From an uncultured Eubacteriales bacterium (GTDB lineage: Bacteria; Bacillota; Clostridia; Christensenellales; Borkfalkiaceae): 7,953 nt of DNA. This document shows positions 6,436-7,953 of this stretch, one piece after another. The stretch's first letter is position 1. Every line of letters starts with the position of its first letter. The stretch covers positions 1 through 7,953 of the forward strand of contig URHP01000065.1 of assembly GCA_900547645.1 (NCBI GenBank). The letters are read 5' to 3'. Position numbers and translations under genes: made by a program. The notes under the pieces are model-generated. The model was not told the DNA's origin. It searched no databases and saw nothing but the letters and a program-made list of their open reading frames with translations.

Positions 6436-7224
6436 ATGAGCAACGCCGCCATGCTTGCGCTGGGCTTTTGCATCATCTTTGTGATGAACGCGCTCGGCGC
6501 GGCGCTTGTGTTCTTTTTTAAACGTGACGTATCGTCTGAAATCAATACGCTTTTCTTGGGATTTGCTTCGGGCGTCATGGTGGCGGCAAGCGTGTTTTCG
6601 CTGCTTCTGCCCGCCGTTGAGCAAGCGGAAGGATGGGGGAGATGGAACTTTGTGCCCGCCGTTGTCGGATTTCTTGCGGGAGGGGTGTTCCTTGTGCTGC
6701 TTGACAAACTTATTCCTCACCTGCATTACGGGACGAATGAGGAGGAAGGACCGCGCGTTGCGCTTGCCAAGCCTGCGCGGCTCTTCCTTGCGATCACCAT
6801 CCACAACATTCCCGAAGGGCTGGCTGTGGGGCTTGCCTTCGGGGCGGCGGCAACGGAGGGAACGCAGGCGGCGTTTCTTGCGGCGCTCATGCTCGCCGTC
6901 GGGATCGGCATTCAGAATTTTCCGGAGGGTGCTGCGGTCGCGCTCCCCATGAAGGCGGCGGCAGGCAGCAGGCGGAAGGCGTTTGTGCTGGGTGCGCTTT
7001 CGGGCGCGGTCGAGCCGCTCTTTGCCGCGGTCGGCTATTTTTTGGCAGCGTATCTCGTTGCGGCGCAGCCGTGGCTCTTATCCTTCGCCGCGGGGGCAAT
7101 GATCTTTGTGGTCGCCGAAGACCTCATTCCGGATGCGAAGTCGGAAGAGCATCCGCACCTCGGCGCATGGGGCGTCATGGTGGGATTTGCCGTCATGATG
7201 GCGCTTGACGTCGCATTCGGCTGA
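6436..7224 (+). CDS. ZIP-family metal permease
   Basis: This 262-residue polytopic membrane protein has the two ZIP hallmark helices carrying the metal-coordinating residues: HNIPEGLAVGLAFG (His123, Asn124, Glu127) and GIGIQNFPEGAAVALPM (Gln160, Asn161, Glu164). About eight hydrophobic segments are visible, with Glu193 in the next helix and AEDLIPD near the end. The short charged loop after helix 3 (HLHYGTNEEEG) lies where ZIP proteins have their metal-rich loop. ZIP proteins move divalent metals such as zinc, iron or manganese into the cytosol; which metal cannot be read from the sequence. The QN variant in the second motif fits the prokaryotic GufA/ZupT-like branch. GGGAGGGG (6425-6432) precedes the ATG. 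The 40-base gap and lack of a terminator place it as third gene of the ABC operon. No clear terminator follows. Confidence 0.93.
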   Translation: MSNAAMLALGFCIIFVMNALGAALVFFFKRDVSSEINTLFLGFASGVMVAASVFSLLLPAVEQAEGWGRWNFVPAVVGFLAGGVFLVLLDKLIPHLHYGTNEEEGPRVALAKPARLFLAITIHNIPEGLAVGLAFGAAATEGTQAAFLAALMLAVGIGIQNFPEGAAVALPMKAAAGSRRKAFVLGALSGAVEPLFAAVGYFLAAYLVAAQPWLLSFAAGAMIFVVAEDLIPDAKSEEHPHLGAWGVMVGFAVMMALDVAFG

Positions 7225-7242
7225 ATTTTTTGCCGAAAACCG

Positions 7243-7271
7243 TTGACAAATTGCGGCAAGCGCTGTATAAT
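7243..7271 (+). promoter_or_regulatory. Consensus sigma-A promoter of the DUF3793-flavodoxin unit
   Basis: TTGACA (7243-7248) and TATAAT (7266-7271) are perfect consensus boxes with a 17-base spacer, starting 19 bases after the ZIP stop codon. Transcription should begin at about 7278, right at the edge of the first palindrome. No terminator separates it from the ZIP gene, so read-through from the upstream operon is possible. Confidence 0.88.
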
Positions 7272-7279
7272 AAACCGTG

Positions 7280-7299
7280 AAGTTCGCAAATGCGAACTT
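7280..7299. promoter_or_regulatory. Palindromic operator, copy 2
   Basis: AAGTTCGCAAATGCGAACTT has arms of 9 bases around a central AA, and differs from the copy at 2831-2850 by one central base. It starts at the predicted transcription start, where a bound protein would block initiation or early elongation. Confidence 0.78.
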
Positions 7300-7314
7300 A
7301 AATTTCCTCCATAT

Positions 7315-7330
7315 GTTCGCATATGCGAAC
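7315..7330. promoter_or_regulatory. Palindromic operator, copy 3
   Basis: GTTCGCATATGCGAAC is a perfect 16-bp palindrome whose centre lies 33 bp (about three helical turns) from the centre of copy 2. This suggests two dimers on the same face of the DNA. As at copy 1 it is followed at once by an A-run and a ribosome site (TAAAAAAGGAG, 7331-7341). Confidence 0.78.
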
Positions 7331-7347
7331 TAAAAAAGGAGACGGCA

Positions 7348-7887
7348 TTGAGCGAGACGGAATATGCCATCGGCAGGACGTGCGGCGTCACGTTTGCGGG
7401 GATCAAGCCCGCAAGCCTTGTTTCGGTGCGCAAGCGCGGAAAGGCGACGCTCGCGCGTATTAGGCGCAGCTTTTCCCGCAAAGGGGTTTCTTTCGAGATC
7501 ATGCGTGAATGCGGCGACCGCGTGCTCGTGTGCGTCTATCACGCAAAGCGGCTGGAGCAGCTTTTGCTCTCGCGGGAGATCCGCGCTTTTCTTGCGGAGC
7601 GCGGCTATGCTTACGCAACGGCGGGGGAAGCGGTCGCGCTTCTCAAAGAGCGCATGGCGGGGGAGGCGTTCCCGCACGAGGTGGGGGTGTTTCTCGGGTA
7701 TCCTCTGTGCGACGTGCGCGGCTTCATCGCCGATCCGCGCGGCGGACGGCCGTGCGGATGCTGGAAGACGTATGGGGACGGCGGCGACGCGGTCAAGACG
7801 GCGGAGCGCTGGCGCAGGTGCTCCGAATGCATCTGCCGCATGATGGACAGCGGTAAATCGCTCGCGCAGATCTTCGGCGTGGGCTGA
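7348..7887 (+). CDS. DUF3793 family protein
   Basis: I choose TTG at 7348 as start: AAGGAG (7336-7341) stands 6 bases before it, and upstream in-frame starts fall within the promoter and operators. This gives 179 residues. Near the N-terminus CGVTFAGIKPASLVSVRK matches the family's characteristic C-x3-AGIKxxxL opening. The best-conserved block is FPHEVGVFLGYPLCDVRGFI (108-127), followed by CGCWKTYGD (136-144). Function is unknown; the family is typically found beside flavodoxin genes in Clostridia, as here. It is a soluble protein without signal peptide or membrane segment. Nine cysteines (12, 55, 62, 121, 136, 138, 158, 161, 163), including CGC and CSECIC clusters, are striking for its size and could bind metal or be redox active, but this is inference. 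The flavodoxin frame starts 16 bases downstream, so the two form an operon. Confidence 0.9.
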   Translation: MSETEYAIGRTCGVTFAGIKPASLVSVRKRGKATLARIRRSFSRKGVSFEIMRECGDRVLVCVYHAKRLEQLLLSREIRAFLAERGYAYATAGEAVALLKERMAGEAFPHEVGVFLGYPLCDVRGFIADPRGGRPCGCWKTYGDGGDAVKTAERWRRCSECICRMMDSGKSLAQIFGVG

Positions 7888-7903
7888 AATCAGGAGGTAT
7901 CAT

Positions 7904-7928
7904 ATGAAGGTCACGATCGTCTATTGGT
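7904..7928 (+). CDS. Flavodoxin, first codons only (truncated by contig end)
   Basis: ATG at 7904 follows AGGAGG (7892-7897) at 6-base spacing and begins MKVTIVYW, the usual first beta-strand of a flavodoxin, which would lead into the S/T-G-T-G-N-T phosphate loop for FMN. The frame stays open to 7953, but the bases after 7928 are library adapter, so residues after the tryptophan are not real. Flavodoxins are small electron carriers that replace ferredoxin, commonly when iron is short. Identification rests on only eight residues plus the DUF3793 neighbour. Confidence 0.65.
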
Positions 7929-7953
7929 CTGTCTCTTATACACATCTCCGAGC
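7929..7953. other. Nextera/Tn5 library adapter left on the contig end
   Basis: Bases 7929-7947 read CTGTCTCTTATACACATCT, the Tn5 mosaic end used in transposase-based libraries, and 7948-7953 continue with CCGAGC, the next bases of the standard read adapter. This is not genomic sequence. Confidence 0.96.

Noticed and set aside
7226..7259. Possible terminator after the ZIP gene (T-run, then TTGCCG and CGGCAA)
   Set aside because: The T-run precedes the weak 6-bp repeat instead of following a stem, and the right arm lies within the promoter spacer.
7280..7330. LexA (SOS) box, because of the GAAC and GTTC elements
   Set aside because: Gram-positive LexA sites have GAAC-N4-GTTC with the arms in that order. 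Here the order is reversed (GTTC-N8-GAAC), and no SOS gene is nearby.
7243..7347. Longer DUF3793 frame starting at TTG 7243
   Set aside because: That TTG is the first half of the -35 box, and the 35 extra codons run through the promoter and both operators. The TTG at 7348 has a proper ribosome site.
1..7953. CRISPR array, tRNA, rRNA or riboswitch
   Set aside because: No regularly spaced repeats, cloverleaf with CCA-type acceptor, ribosomal RNA signature or recognisable riboswitch core was seen on either strand.

Overview
The window is a G+C-rich bacterial contig. Strong Shine-Dalgarno sites (GGAGG), two perfect TTGACA-17-TATAAT promoters, short U-tailed terminators and a DUF3793 protein next to a flavodoxin start suggest a Bacillota member, probably a gut-type Clostridia lineage. 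This is an inference from style and gene content, and no genus can be named. The last 25 bases (7929-7953) match the Nextera/Tn5 library adapter, so genomic sequence ends at about 7928.

Layout. (1) 2-907, plus strand: 3' part of metK (S-adenosylmethionine synthetase). (2) 922-1004: a long imperfect inverted repeat acting as a bidirectional terminator between convergent units; its interior resembles an IS3-family terminal repeat. (3) 1010-1960, minus strand: a MarR-family regulator followed by a wrecked ABC exporter. The start of one exporter is joined out of frame to the end of another, as if a two-gene exporter operon had collapsed by deletion. (4) 1961-2174: divergent control region with a MarR-side promoter plus inverted repeat, and a TetR-side consensus promoter covered by two tandem palindromes. 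(5) 2175-7224, plus strand: TetR regulator, terminator, then a tightly packed ABC-ABC-ZIP operon (heterodimeric ABC transporter of the YbtPQ/IrtAB-like class and a ZIP metal permease). (6) 7243-7928: a second consensus promoter, two palindromic operators, a DUF3793 protein with a TTG start, and the first codons of a flavodoxin.

The main observation is a palindrome, AAGTTCGCATATGCGAACTT and close variants. It occurs once just before the ABC-ABC-ZIP operon and twice just before the DUF3793-flavodoxin operon. In both places a copy sits directly against an A-run and the Shine-Dalgarno site. The two operons are therefore likely to be one regulon under a repressor not encoded in the window. Gene content (ZIP permease, metallophore-type ABC pair, flavodoxin) points to a transition-metal, most plausibly iron, response. 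That assignment is inference. The TetR protein probably adds a second input through its own distinct sites.
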